Shown in pieces: positions 44,739-52,343 of a stretch of DNA of 64,000 bases. This stretch comes from Rhodocytophaga aerolata. GTDB taxonomy: Bacteria > Bacteroidota > Bacteroidia > Cytophagales > 172606-1. The first letter of the stretch is position 1. Each line of letters opens with the position of its first letter. The stretch covers positions 62,001 through 126,000 of the forward strand of contig NZ_JAUKPO010000012.1 in assembly GCF_030503435.1 (NCBI RefSeq). The letters run 5' to 3'. Under the pieces are notes generated by a model. It searched no databases, was not told the DNA's origin, and saw only the letters and a program-made list of their open reading frames with translations. Made by a program: the position numbers and the translations under genes.

Positions 44739-46055
44739 TCATTCAAATATCTTTTCATTTTCCAGTATTAGCAAGCCTAAGCGTTCTTTGGAAACGCCTT
44801 CAGCAAGTTTATAGGTGAATACTGGCTTGTTGCCTTCTATAGCAGATTCCATATACCGGAATAAAACATTTGGGTAAAGCTTTATTTCTGCTGCCAGCTC
44901 AGTGATATGAGAAGAAACAATAAATACACTATTCTTCCATTGCTGCAACCCATCTATTACCAGCTTAGAGCAATCATAGGCATCTTTTACATTGGTTCCC
45001 CGGAATAACTCATCAAAAATAAAAAATACAGAAGTATTGTCTTTTAGCTTATCTACTGCCTCCTTTACCCGCATAACTTCACTATAAAAGTAACTGTACC
45101 CCGCTGACAAATTATCTGAAGGGCTAATGCTACTAAATATGCCTGTAAACACACTTAACTTTGCACTACCCGCTGGTATGCCCATCCCAATATGAGCCAG
45201 ATACATAGCCGTTCCAACAGCCTTCAGTAATGTGGTTTTGCCTGCCGTATTTGGGCCTGTTAAAAACAAAAAATTTGTTTGTGAATCAAAGCGAAGATCA
45301 TTGCTGACGGGTGAGTTAATATACAGATGGTATAGATTATCAAAAACTATATAGGGAGTTTCGGTAGCAACAAATTCCGGAAAAACCAGTTGGTAGTTCC
45401 GGATACTTTGAGCCATGGATAAGAATGCATCCATTTCTGCCAATAAATCCAACAGCACAATAATTTGATCTTTTAACTGTACTCTAAAGAGGCGGTCGTA
45501 CTCTATCACTTCTACAAAATTCATTGTGTTGTGCGCATAATTAGTTAGGGCCCGGCTTATACGTTCTTGCCTCAACACTTCCTGTACTTTCTCTACCCAC
45601 TGACCTAGCAAATGTGGCAGTGTTTCTTCTTTCAATGAGTCTGTATATTTCTGGATAGTATGCAGAAAAGACAATAGCCTAAAGGTTCCCCCTCTGATAT
45701 AGGCATATTCACTTTGGTATAGGAGCTGGTAACGGGCAATCTGAAGCAAGGTATCCAGCTTCGTATTAGAGAAAATGGGAGATATATTTGAATAAAAATA
45801 GTTTTCCAGGTTAAAAATCTCCTCCTCATGCACCTTAAAAGTACATTTTTCGATATCGGCTACTAAAAACCGTAAGCAGCTCTGTACCGCATATATTTCT
45901 TCCTGGCTGGTACAGTAATGGGATAGTTTTTCCCGTAGCTTTATCTTTCCTCTTCTGGTTTTGGTAAAATCAAGCTTAGTTAACAAAGAAGTGTTACCTG
46001 ATCCGGATTCAAAAATTTCCAGTTCTTTTAAGGTCTGGTTATCGGTTTTTTGCAT
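44739..46055 (-). CDS. MutS-family ATPase of short, non-MutS1/MutS2 type
   Basis: A 438-residue protein. Residues about 1-250 are the helical lever/clamp region of MutS proteins; the N-terminal mismatch-binding domain is absent. The ATPase has Walker A TGPNTAGKTT (Lys273), the SPSDNLSAGYSYFYSEVMRV signature, Walker B FFIFDELFRGTN (Asp348-Glu349) and FIVSSHITELA as the switch His. There is no C-terminal Smr nuclease, so it is not MutS2, and it is too short for MutS1. Homologues of this size in Bacteroidota are simply called DNA mismatch repair ATPases and have no assigned role. It lies downstream of the AAA+/VWA pair but behind a terminator. The true mutS gene is not in the window. Confidence 0.87.
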   Translation of the reverse strand: MQKTDNQTLKELEIFESGSGNTSLLTKLDFTKTRRGKIKLREKLSHYCTSQEEIYAVQSCLRFLVADIEKCTFKVHEEEIFNLENYFYSNISPIFSNTKLDTLLQIARYQLLYQSEYAYIRGGTFRLLSFLHTIQKYTDSLKEETLPHLLGQWVEKVQEVLRQERISRALTNYAHNTMNFVEVIEYDRLFRVQLKDQIIVLLDLLAEMDAFLSMAQSIRNYQLVFPEFVATETPYIVFDNLYHLYINSPVSNDLRFDSQTNFLFLTGPNTAGKTTLLKAVGTAMYLAHIGMGIPAGSAKLSVFTGIFSSISPSDNLSAGYSYFYSEVMRVKEAVDKLKDNTSVFFIFDELFRGTNVKDAYDCSKLVIDGLQQWKNSVFIVSSHITELAAEIKLYPNVLFRYMESAIEGNKPVFTYKLAEGVSKERLGLLILENEKIFE

Positions 46056-46094
46056 GAATTTTTACCTGCTGCGAAAACATCTTCCATAATATAC

Positions 46095-46133
46095 AAAAAC
46101 CGGAGTAAATGCATCTGCCTTACTCCGGTTTTT
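46095..46133 (-). terminator. Intrinsic terminator after the AAA+ ATPase gene
   Basis: 14-bp arms (46095-46108 and 46120-46133, core ACCGGAGTAA/TTACTCCGGT) with an 11-nt loop. The outer T-run on the minus strand follows, 28 nt past the stop. It separates the AAA+/VWA unit from the MutS-like gene. Confidence 0.88.
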
Positions 46134-46161
46134 TATCAGCTCCTTAAAGAACGCTTTATCG

Positions 46162-47724
46162 TTACCTATATCTCTTGCCTCTGCCTTTGTCGTCTGTATC
46201 ATCTTCATCGTCGTCGTCGCCAAAGGAGCCCGGCCCGGAAAACATACTGCTGAGCAGATCTTTAAACTGTAATCCTGCAGTCAACATATTTTTGCTGATC
46301 ATGGAGTATTCAGCCAGGCCATGTAGAGCAAATTCCATCAGAAACAACTTGGTAGCTTCATCCTGACGGGCATGATACGCATCTATTAGTTCTCTCAAGC
46401 CTTTTACATTGTTCAGCGCAGCTTTATAATCTTTGTTAGACAGGTCGTTTAGCAAATCTATGGTATTACCCTCCCCAAACCAGTCGGTTATGCGGCGATA
46501 AGGATTGTCTGTTTTATTTTTTTGCTGTTTTTTTAGTTTTTCCGGGTCCGGAAAATACAGCAGGAATTGCGTACGTAATGCTTTGCCAATCAGATTCTGG
46601 GCTACAATCACGGGGCCTTCTTGTTCTCCTTCATATACCAGTTCTACCTTCCCGGTAATAGAAGGAATTATACCCCATAAATCACTTACGCGAACATAGG
46701 TATCTTTCTCACTGTTTAATAATGTTCTGCGTTCAGCCGCACTTAATAAATTTTCATAGGCCGAAATGGTCAAACGAGCCGATACCCCACTTTTGGCATC
46801 TACATATTCACTTTTACGTGCTTCAAAAGCAATCTGCTCAATCAGGTCAGCCACGAGTTCGTTGATCTGTACTTTATCTACTTGCTCCTCTTTTACAATG
46901 GCTTCTTGTCTGGTAATTTTCTTACCTATTTCAATGCTCTTCGGATAATGGGTTACAATCTGGCTATCTATCCGGTCTTTTAATGGTGTAACGATACTTC
47001 CGCGGTTGGTGTAATCTTCCGGATTAGCTGTAAACACAAATTGTATGTCTAAGGGCAAACGTATTTTAAAGCCACGGATCTGGATATCGCCTTCCTGAAG
47101 AATATTAAATAAAGATACCTGTATTCTTGCCTGCAAATCTGGAAGTTCATTTATCACAAATATTCCCCGGTGCGAACGTGGAATCAACCCGAAATGAATT
47201 ACGCGTTCATCCGAATAAGGTAATTTCAGCGTAGCCGCCTTTATTGGGTCAGCATCGCCAATCAGGTCAGCTACCGATACATCTGGAGTAGCTAGTTTTT
47301 CGGTATATCTTTCTGACCGGTGCATCCATTCAATAGGCGTTTTATCCCCGTGTTCGGCAATCAGGTCTATCGCATATCTGGAAAGTGGCTGCAAGGGATC
47401 GTCATTTAGCTCAGAACCTTTTACTACCGGAATATACTCATCCAGCAGATTAATCATCATACGGGCCAGGCGGGTTTTAGCTTGTCCACGTAACCCAAGC
47501 AGGTTAATGTGGTGCATAGATAATATGGCCCGTTCCATATCCGGAATTACGGTTTCTTCATAGCCCCAGATACCTGGAAAAACTTCTTCTTTGTTCCGTA
47601 ACCTGGCGATAAGATTATTCCGCAGTTCCTGCCGGATAGGGGTTGGCTGGTAACCCGTAGCCCTTAGTTCTCCTAAAGTCTTTACTTTTACTAATTGTTC
47701 TGTTGAGAGATCCTTATATTTCAT
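46162..47724 (-). CDS. MoxR/Mg-chelatase-I-like AAA+ ATPase partner of a VWA protein
   Basis: A 520-residue AAA+ protein. The P-loop is GLRGQAKT (Gly77 to Thr84) with Ala82 where Gly is usual. Walker B is GIFVINELPDL with Asn192 before the catalytic Glu193. Sensor 1 is VFTANPEDY and the arginine-finger region is TPLKDRI. The family is close to the ChlI/MoxR branch, which pairs with VWA proteins to remodel other proteins or insert metals. The C-terminal region (about 380-500) is helical, and the last residues are an Asp-rich stretch then a basic end (KGRGKRYR). It lies 133 nt downstream of the VWA gene on the same strand, so the two are a unit. No chlorophyll or cobalamin genes are nearby, so a chelatase role is unlikely. 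Confidence 0.87.
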   Translation of the reverse strand: MKYKDLSTEQLVKVKTLGELRATGYQPTPIRQELRNNLIARLRNKEEVFPGIWGYEETVIPDMERAILSMHHINLLGLRGQAKTRLARMMINLLDEYIPVVKGSELNDDPLQPLSRYAIDLIAEHGDKTPIEWMHRSERYTEKLATPDVSVADLIGDADPIKAATLKLPYSDERVIHFGLIPRSHRGIFVINELPDLQARIQVSLFNILQEGDIQIRGFKIRLPLDIQFVFTANPEDYTNRGSIVTPLKDRIDSQIVTHYPKSIEIGKKITRQEAIVKEEQVDKVQINELVADLIEQIAFEARKSEYVDAKSGVSARLTISAYENLLSAAERRTLLNSEKDTYVRVSDLWGIIPSITGKVELVYEGEQEGPVIVAQNLIGKALRTQFLLYFPDPEKLKKQQKNKTDNPYRRITDWFGEGNTIDLLNDLSNKDYKAALNNVKGLRELIDAYHARQDEATKLFLMEFALHGLAEYSMISKNMLTAGLQFKDLLSSMFSGPGSFGDDDDEDDTDDKGRGKRYR

Positions 47725-47857
47725 GTTCCGATTTATCGTTGGTTTGATTTGAATGCATTGATATTAACTAGTAAAAAATGGGATGCAATCTAGCTTAGCT
47801 CCTTCTGCACAATGACACAAAGCAGCTTATAGCAAATAGCATAATACATCTTATCCT

Positions 47858-48952
47858 TTACACATTTTTCCGGCGGTTGCGCTGGTAGTCTTCAAAAATA
47901 TAATTGCCTAATCCTTTGAGGCTGCTGTAATAGGCTCTGCCCTGGTTTACTTCGGTGAATTCGCGAACAAACTGCTGTAAATAAGGGTCGGTAGCAATCA
48001 TAAATGTAGTGATGGGTATTTTTATACGGCGGCATTGGGCAGCCAGGTTCAAGGTACGGTTAAGTATTTTTCTATCTAAACCAAAGCTATTTTTATAATA
48101 CCGGATACCCTCTTTTAAGCAAGTAGGCTTTCCATCGGTAATCATAAAAATCTGCTTATTCTTATTTTTCTGCCTCCGCAAGATGTCCATAGCCAGTTCT
48201 AAACCTGCTACCGTGTTGGTATGGTAGGGGCCTACTTCCAGGTAAGGCAGATCTTTGATTTGTACTTTCCAGGCATCGTTTCCGAAAACAATAATGTCCA
48301 GGGTATCTTTTGGATATTTCGTGGTAATGAGTTCGGCTAAGGCCATCGCTACCTTTTTGGCAGGCGTAATCCGGTCTTCTCCGTAAAGAATCATGGAATG
48401 GGAAATATCTATCATTAGTACAGTAGACGTCTGGGACTTAAACTCCGTCTCCATTATTTCCAGGTCGTCTTCCATGAGCATGAACTCATTAATCCCATGG
48501 TTGATCTGCGCATTGCGGATAGATTCCGTCATGGATATTTGCTCTAAAGTATCCCCAAACTGGAAGTTTCGTTTATCGGAACTTAGTTCATCACCAGTGC
48601 CGGAGAAGGGAGTGTGATGGTTACCGCTCTGCGTTTTCTTCAGTTTGCCGAAGATTTCTTCCAGGGCACTCTTCCGGATAGATTGCTCACTTTTAGCGGT
48701 CATCACAATTTTACCGCCGGGTGTTTCTTCCGTAATGTATCCTTTATCTTTCAGCTCCTGAATAAAATCGCCCATGCCGTACTCATCGGTAGTCATGCCG
48801 TATTGTTTGTCTAGTTCATTCATCCACTGCAAGGTTTCACTTACGTCGCCGGAAGTGACTACCATTAGTTGCATGAATACTTTCAGTAAATTATCAAAGG
48901 TGCTTTTTCCCTCTTCCGAAGGAGAAAATTGGGAGAATCTGTAACCAAGCAT
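47858..48952 (-). CDS. VWA domain protein, partner of the AAA+ ATPase
   Basis: A 364-residue protein with no signal peptide. Residues about 175-340 are a von Willebrand A domain with an intact metal-ion-dependent adhesion site: Asp182-Ile-Ser184-His-Ser186 (DISHS), Thr in HTNTVAGLEL and the Asp in MITDGKPT. Residues 1-170 are helical with a charged region and no recognised fold. VWA proteins encoded beside MoxR/ChlI-type ATPases form complexes that bind and remodel a target. The target here is unknown. The gene is first in the pair, 133 nt ahead of the ATPase gene, and no clean -7 element is seen upstream. Confidence 0.87.
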   Translation of the reverse strand: MLGYRFSQFSPSEEGKSTFDNLLKVFMQLMVVTSGDVSETLQWMNELDKQYGMTTDEYGMGDFIQELKDKGYITEETPGGKIVMTAKSEQSIRKSALEEIFGKLKKTQSGNHHTPFSGTGDELSSDKRNFQFGDTLEQISMTESIRNAQINHGINEFMLMEDDLEIMETEFKSQTSTVLMIDISHSMILYGEDRITPAKKVAMALAELITTKYPKDTLDIIVFGNDAWKVQIKDLPYLEVGPYHTNTVAGLELAMDILRRQKNKNKQIFMITDGKPTCLKEGIRYYKNSFGLDRKILNRTLNLAAQCRRIKIPITTFMIATDPYLQQFVREFTEVNQGRAYYSSLKGLGNYIFEDYQRNRRKNV

Positions 48953-49166
48953 AAGTCAGTGGAATTTGTAAACTAACGTTACCAGGTTAACAATAGTTTA
49001 CGGGATTTGGTTGTAAAATAAAGCGGTAAATGTAATTTATTGAAATTGAGTATTTTTTACAAGCTTACTAAAAAAATAAGTTGATTTTAATTGCAAGCTG
49101 CTGCGCTAAGCAAACACGAGTTGTTCTAACCAGCATATCTCTTCACCATTCATTTAATATACCTTT

Positions 49167-50201
49167 TCAGGAAGATGCAAGATAGTGCACTGATTTTCTG
49201 TTGCGGAGTATAGTCATAGCTTTCAAAAGTGGTGTAAACGAATGACCTTTTTTATGGTTCTGCATGCTTATGTTAAACAAAATGTGCCAATGCCGAAAAA
49301 GATGTTTATAGGCATGTGAAATACGCATCTGCGGATCGTAAATATGTGCAGGCTCTGAGTTAGCTCCATTCAGTTCAAGTATTTTTATATTCCGTCCTGC
49401 ATACAGATCTTCCAGACCAGGTACTCTGATATCATATCTGCCAAAGTAAAACCCATCTATAGTTCTACTGATGTTGTCGAAAACCTGTACAAGCCCAGGT
49501 GTAATCAGATGATTGGCATTCAGAAAGGTAGTGCCCCGCGCATGATTGCCAATGCTTACTAATTCAAGTACTTCTCCTGGCTTCAACACTTTCGTGAGTT
49601 CCCCTTTATACAGCTTCAGCAACATAGGCAAATGGTACTTTGTCCGGGTAAACCGGTTAAACAATTCCTGTAAGGTAGACTTTCCATCGCCAGTGACAGA
49701 CAAAAATTCTTTTTGTACGATAGAGGTTATATAACCCCGAGCCTGTCCAGGCATCCGATGATACATTATTCCAAATTCAAGCGGATAATCGATATATTCC
49801 TGTATCAATAATTTTTGGCGGTTCTGGCTCAGGTATTCCATAAACGCTTGACTGTGATTGATCTTCTCTACTTTCCACCCCCGTTCGCCTACATCTGGTT
49901 TAATAATTAACGGGAAAGACAGGCCCTGACTTTTGATTTGCTTAAGAAGTTCTTCCGGATCACTGACGGCTGAGTTTATCAATACTGTCTTCGGAATAAG
50001 TTCGCTAGAAAACTGCTTGATTACGTTGTATTTGGAATACCCCCCAAAACCTCCTAACTCCATTCTGGGATTGGCCGCACTAAAAAAAACAAAAGACCGG
50101 GCACGGATACTCAACCAGATCCAATAAAAGTAAATAGGTGTATAAAACAACCAGAATGGCCAGAATTCCCATTTCGTTAATTTTATCCAGGAGTTACTCA
50201 T
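49167..50201 (-). CDS. ATP-grasp ligase with N-terminal membrane helix
   Basis: A 344-residue protein. It begins with a hydrophobic aromatic helix (about 12-32, WPFWLFYTPIYFYWIWLSI) and then shows ATP-grasp features: FPLIIKPDVGERGWKVEKI (nucleotide-binding strand and loop), LLIQEYIDYPLEFGIMYHR, FGRYDIRV and KILELNGANSEPAHIYDP, which holds the metal-binding Glu and Asn of D-Ala-D-Ala ligase-like enzymes. It should join a carboxylate to an amine through an acyl-phosphate. The substrate is unknown. It overlaps the NRDE gene by 4 nt (ATGA), so the two are tightly coupled. The family occurs in Bacteroidota as a hypothetical protein. A transporter role for the helix is unlikely; it is more probably a membrane tether. 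Confidence 0.82.
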   Translation of the reverse strand: MSNSWIKLTKWEFWPFWLFYTPIYFYWIWLSIRARSFVFFSAANPRMELGGFGGYSKYNVIKQFSSELIPKTVLINSAVSDPEELLKQIKSQGLSFPLIIKPDVGERGWKVEKINHSQAFMEYLSQNRQKLLIQEYIDYPLEFGIMYHRMPGQARGYITSIVQKEFLSVTGDGKSTLQELFNRFTRTKYHLPMLLKLYKGELTKVLKPGEVLELVSIGNHARGTTFLNANHLITPGLVQVFDNISRTIDGFYFGRYDIRVPGLEDLYAGRNIKILELNGANSEPAHIYDPQMRISHAYKHLFRHWHILFNISMQNHKKGHSFTPLLKAMTILRNRKSVHYLASS

Positions 50202-50938
50202 ATTATTTGTGGGTACGCTAGCCGGCGGAAGGTTTGTTGCGCCAGTGTGTTAGTAGCTAAATCTTCATAATACATCCTGAGTAAAGATATTTCAACTTCT
50301 ACACTAGTAATGCTCACGGTAGAAACGAGTCCTGGACGATTCATCCGGATATTATAGGATGTATCAGTTCCCTTGCCACCACTTTGATGAAAGCCTCTAA
50401 TGGATTCTACGTTAAAAGCCTTTTCCTGTAGCCACTGTGAAAACCACAAAGTCCGTTCTTCTATCATTTGACGGTCGTACAAAGTTACCGATGACCATAT
50501 ATATGGCTGTTGAGAATTTGTTTTACTGATATGTTTTTCTTTCCCATCCCAGCGGAGTTCGGTTAGTATTACTGTGCTGGCATGTTGCACCATAATCATG
50601 GTAAAGGGTTCTATTCCCTGGAAATTATAAGCATGGATAAATTCATCTACAGATGCATAATCAAAAACGGATACTACTACCAGCCCGCGGCTTAGCCGGT
50701 ATGGAGGTTCTGGTACATGATTTTCGAAAGCCCCATTCAGTAAACACACCGTTAATGTGCTGCTGCTAGCTATCCAGGTACCACCTTTGTCGCCGTCTTG
50801 TGGAAACAAAACCTTGGCATGGAAAGGGGTGTGTTTATATACAGGAAAAAGTGCAGGCTTACGGGCTATCCGTTCGTCGCGGCTGGACGTAAGAATAAAC
50901 GTAGTATCGCTTGTTGGCAGATAGGTAACTGTACACAT
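50198..50938 (-). CDS. NRDE family protein (TANGO2-like)
   Basis: A 246-residue protein with the TANGO2 start MCTVTYLP and, at residues 19-22, Ser-Arg-Asp-Glu in the position of the family's NRDE motif. The second residue, Cys2, would be the N-terminal residue after Met removal, as in Ntn hydrolases, to which the family is distantly related. GGTWIASS and LLNGAFENH are further family landmarks. In eukaryotes TANGO2 has been linked to haem and lipid handling; no bacterial function is settled. It is the first gene of a two-gene unit with the ATP-grasp ligase and has its own -7 element. Confidence 0.85.
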   Translation of the reverse strand: MCTVTYLPTSDTTFILTSSRDERIARKPALFPVYKHTPFHAKVLFPQDGDKGGTWIASSSTLTVCLLNGAFENHVPEPPYRLSRGLVVVSVFDYASVDEFIHAYNFQGIEPFTMIMVQHASTVILTELRWDGKEKHISKTNSQQPYIWSSVTLYDRQMIEERTLWFSQWLQEKAFNVESIRGFHQSGGKGTDTSYNIRMNRPGLVSTVSITSVEVEISLLRMYYEDLATNTLAQQTFRRLAYPQII

Positions 50939-50967
50939 TACGGTAAAACAAGTAATAGCTTAAAAAG

Positions 50968-50975
50968 CAAAGGTA
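50968..50975 (-). promoter_or_regulatory. -7 promoter element of the NRDE/ATP-grasp unit
   Basis: TACCTTTG on the minus strand (TAnnTTTG), 29 nt before the ATG at 50938. It lies only 10 nt from the rodA terminator hairpin, so the two units are separate. Confidence 0.62.
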
Positions 50976-50985
50976 TATAAAAAAA

Positions 50986-51018
50986 ATTCCACCAGGCTTA
51001 CAAGCAACCTGGTGGAAT
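50986..51018 (-). terminator. Intrinsic terminator after rodA
   Basis: 11-bp arms (50986-50996 and 51008-51018, ATTCCACCAGG/CCTGGTGGAAT) with an 11-nt loop. On the minus strand an eight-T run follows. It starts 27 nt past the rodA stop. Confidence 0.92.
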
Positions 51019-51044
51019 AGATGAATTACCTTCAATTACCTATG

Positions 51045-52322
51045 TTAATACCTGGCTGTCATCTGATTGCGGTGTGCATCCAATTTCAAGAAAATAAACA
51101 GCAAGATAGTAAATGACCACAAGGATGAACCTCCGTAGCTGAAGAATGGCAAAGGAATACCAATTACGGGCAGCAACCCAATAGCCATGCCTATATTTAC
51201 AAAGAAGTGAATAAATATAATAGAGGCTACTGAATAACCATAAATACGTGCAAAACGGTCTTTTTGCCTTTCAGCTAAATAGATAATCCGGCAAAACAAA
51301 CCTATAAATAGGCTGATAATAATTAAACTTCCAATCCAGCCGTGTTCTTCACCAATTGTACAGAATATAAAGTCAGTACTTTGCTCAGGTACATAGTTCA
51401 GTTTGGTTTGTGTACCTTCCAGAAACCCTTTACCTGCCAGACCGCCAGAACCAATTGCAATTTTTGATTGAATTACCTGCCAGCCTACGCCATGTAAGTC
51501 GACCATTGGATCGAAAAGCACCATAATTCTGGCCCGCTGGTGAGGAAGCATTACATCATTTACTATTTTATCTACTCCTATCGCTACACCAGCTATCAGC
51601 AAGCATCCTGCTAACACTAAGGCTATATTCTTAAATGTTTTTTTAGGAGTAAGCCCGATCACAATAAGGCCAACGGCTGCTATGCCTAGCACCAGATATA
51701 ACTGAGGAACAATTAATGCCAGTACGAATACAAAAATGGCAAATGCACCCAAAATCAACACCCAGGGCGTAAGGCCTTCGCGGTACAACACCAATATAAA
51801 AGCAGAAAACACCATGGTTGATCCTGTATCGTTCTGGATCAGAATCAGTAAAGCCGGCACGCCTAAAAGAATGGCACAAGTAATTTGCGTACGCAACTGA
51901 TCGAAGCGTACTCCTACCCGGCCCATGTATTTTGCCAGGGCAAGTGCTGTAGCAAACTTAGCAAATTCAGAAGGCTGAATACGTATGCTGCCTATCTCAA
52001 ACCAGGATTTAGCGCCATTTACGTCCCGGGCAAGCGCCAGTACGCCTATTAATGCTATAAGCACTACGCCATAAATTATATAAGCAAAGAACTCGTAAAA
52101 TTTATAATCTAAGAGCAAAATCACTAGAATAATAAAAACGGCACACCCAATCCATAACAACTGCCGGCCTGAGTTTAGTGACATGCTGAAAATATTCTGC
52201 TTGGCCTCCGGATCATACACCGCAGCAAATATATTGAGCCATCCAGCTATTACGCAGATGGCAAACAGTAGCACCGTCAGCCAATCTATCGTTCTGGAAA
52301 CACTATCTCTGTCGTCGTACAT
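51045..52322 (-). CDS. rodA: Rod shape-determining peptidoglycan glycosyltransferase RodA
   Basis: RodA is the SEDS polymerase that builds glycan strands during cell elongation, together with PBP2. The 425-residue protein has about ten helices. It has the SEDS landmarks GAKSWFEIGSIRIQPSEFAKFATALALAKYM (residues about 106-136), LIQNDTGSTMVFSAFIL with the catalytic Asp, QSKIAIGSGGLAGKGFLEGTQTKLNYVPEQSTDFIFCTIGEEHGWIGS and, near the end, PLPFFSYGGSSLWSF. The ATG at 52322 lies 21 nt after the mrdA stop, so the two are co-transcribed. A strong terminator follows. Confidence 0.97.
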   Translation of the reverse strand: MYDDRDSVSRTIDWLTVLLFAICVIAGWLNIFAAVYDPEAKQNIFSMSLNSGRQLLWIGCAVFIILVILLLDYKFYEFFAYIIYGVVLIALIGVLALARDVNGAKSWFEIGSIRIQPSEFAKFATALALAKYMGRVGVRFDQLRTQITCAILLGVPALLILIQNDTGSTMVFSAFILVLYREGLTPWVLILGAFAIFVFVLALIVPQLYLVLGIAAVGLIVIGLTPKKTFKNIALVLAGCLLIAGVAIGVDKIVNDVMLPHQRARIMVLFDPMVDLHGVGWQVIQSKIAIGSGGLAGKGFLEGTQTKLNYVPEQSTDFIFCTIGEEHGWIGSLIIISLFIGLFCRIIYLAERQKDRFARIYGYSVASIIFIHFFVNIGMAIGLLPVIGIPLPFFSYGGSSLWSFTILLFIFLKLDAHRNQMTARY

Positions 52323-52343
52323 CTCCTGTATAAAATTTAATAA

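Noticed and set aside
46168-46227. GAC/GAT-rich stretch that looks like a trinucleotide repeat
   Set aside because: It codes for the acidic tail of the AAA+ ATPase and has mixed codons, so it is not a simple microsatellite.
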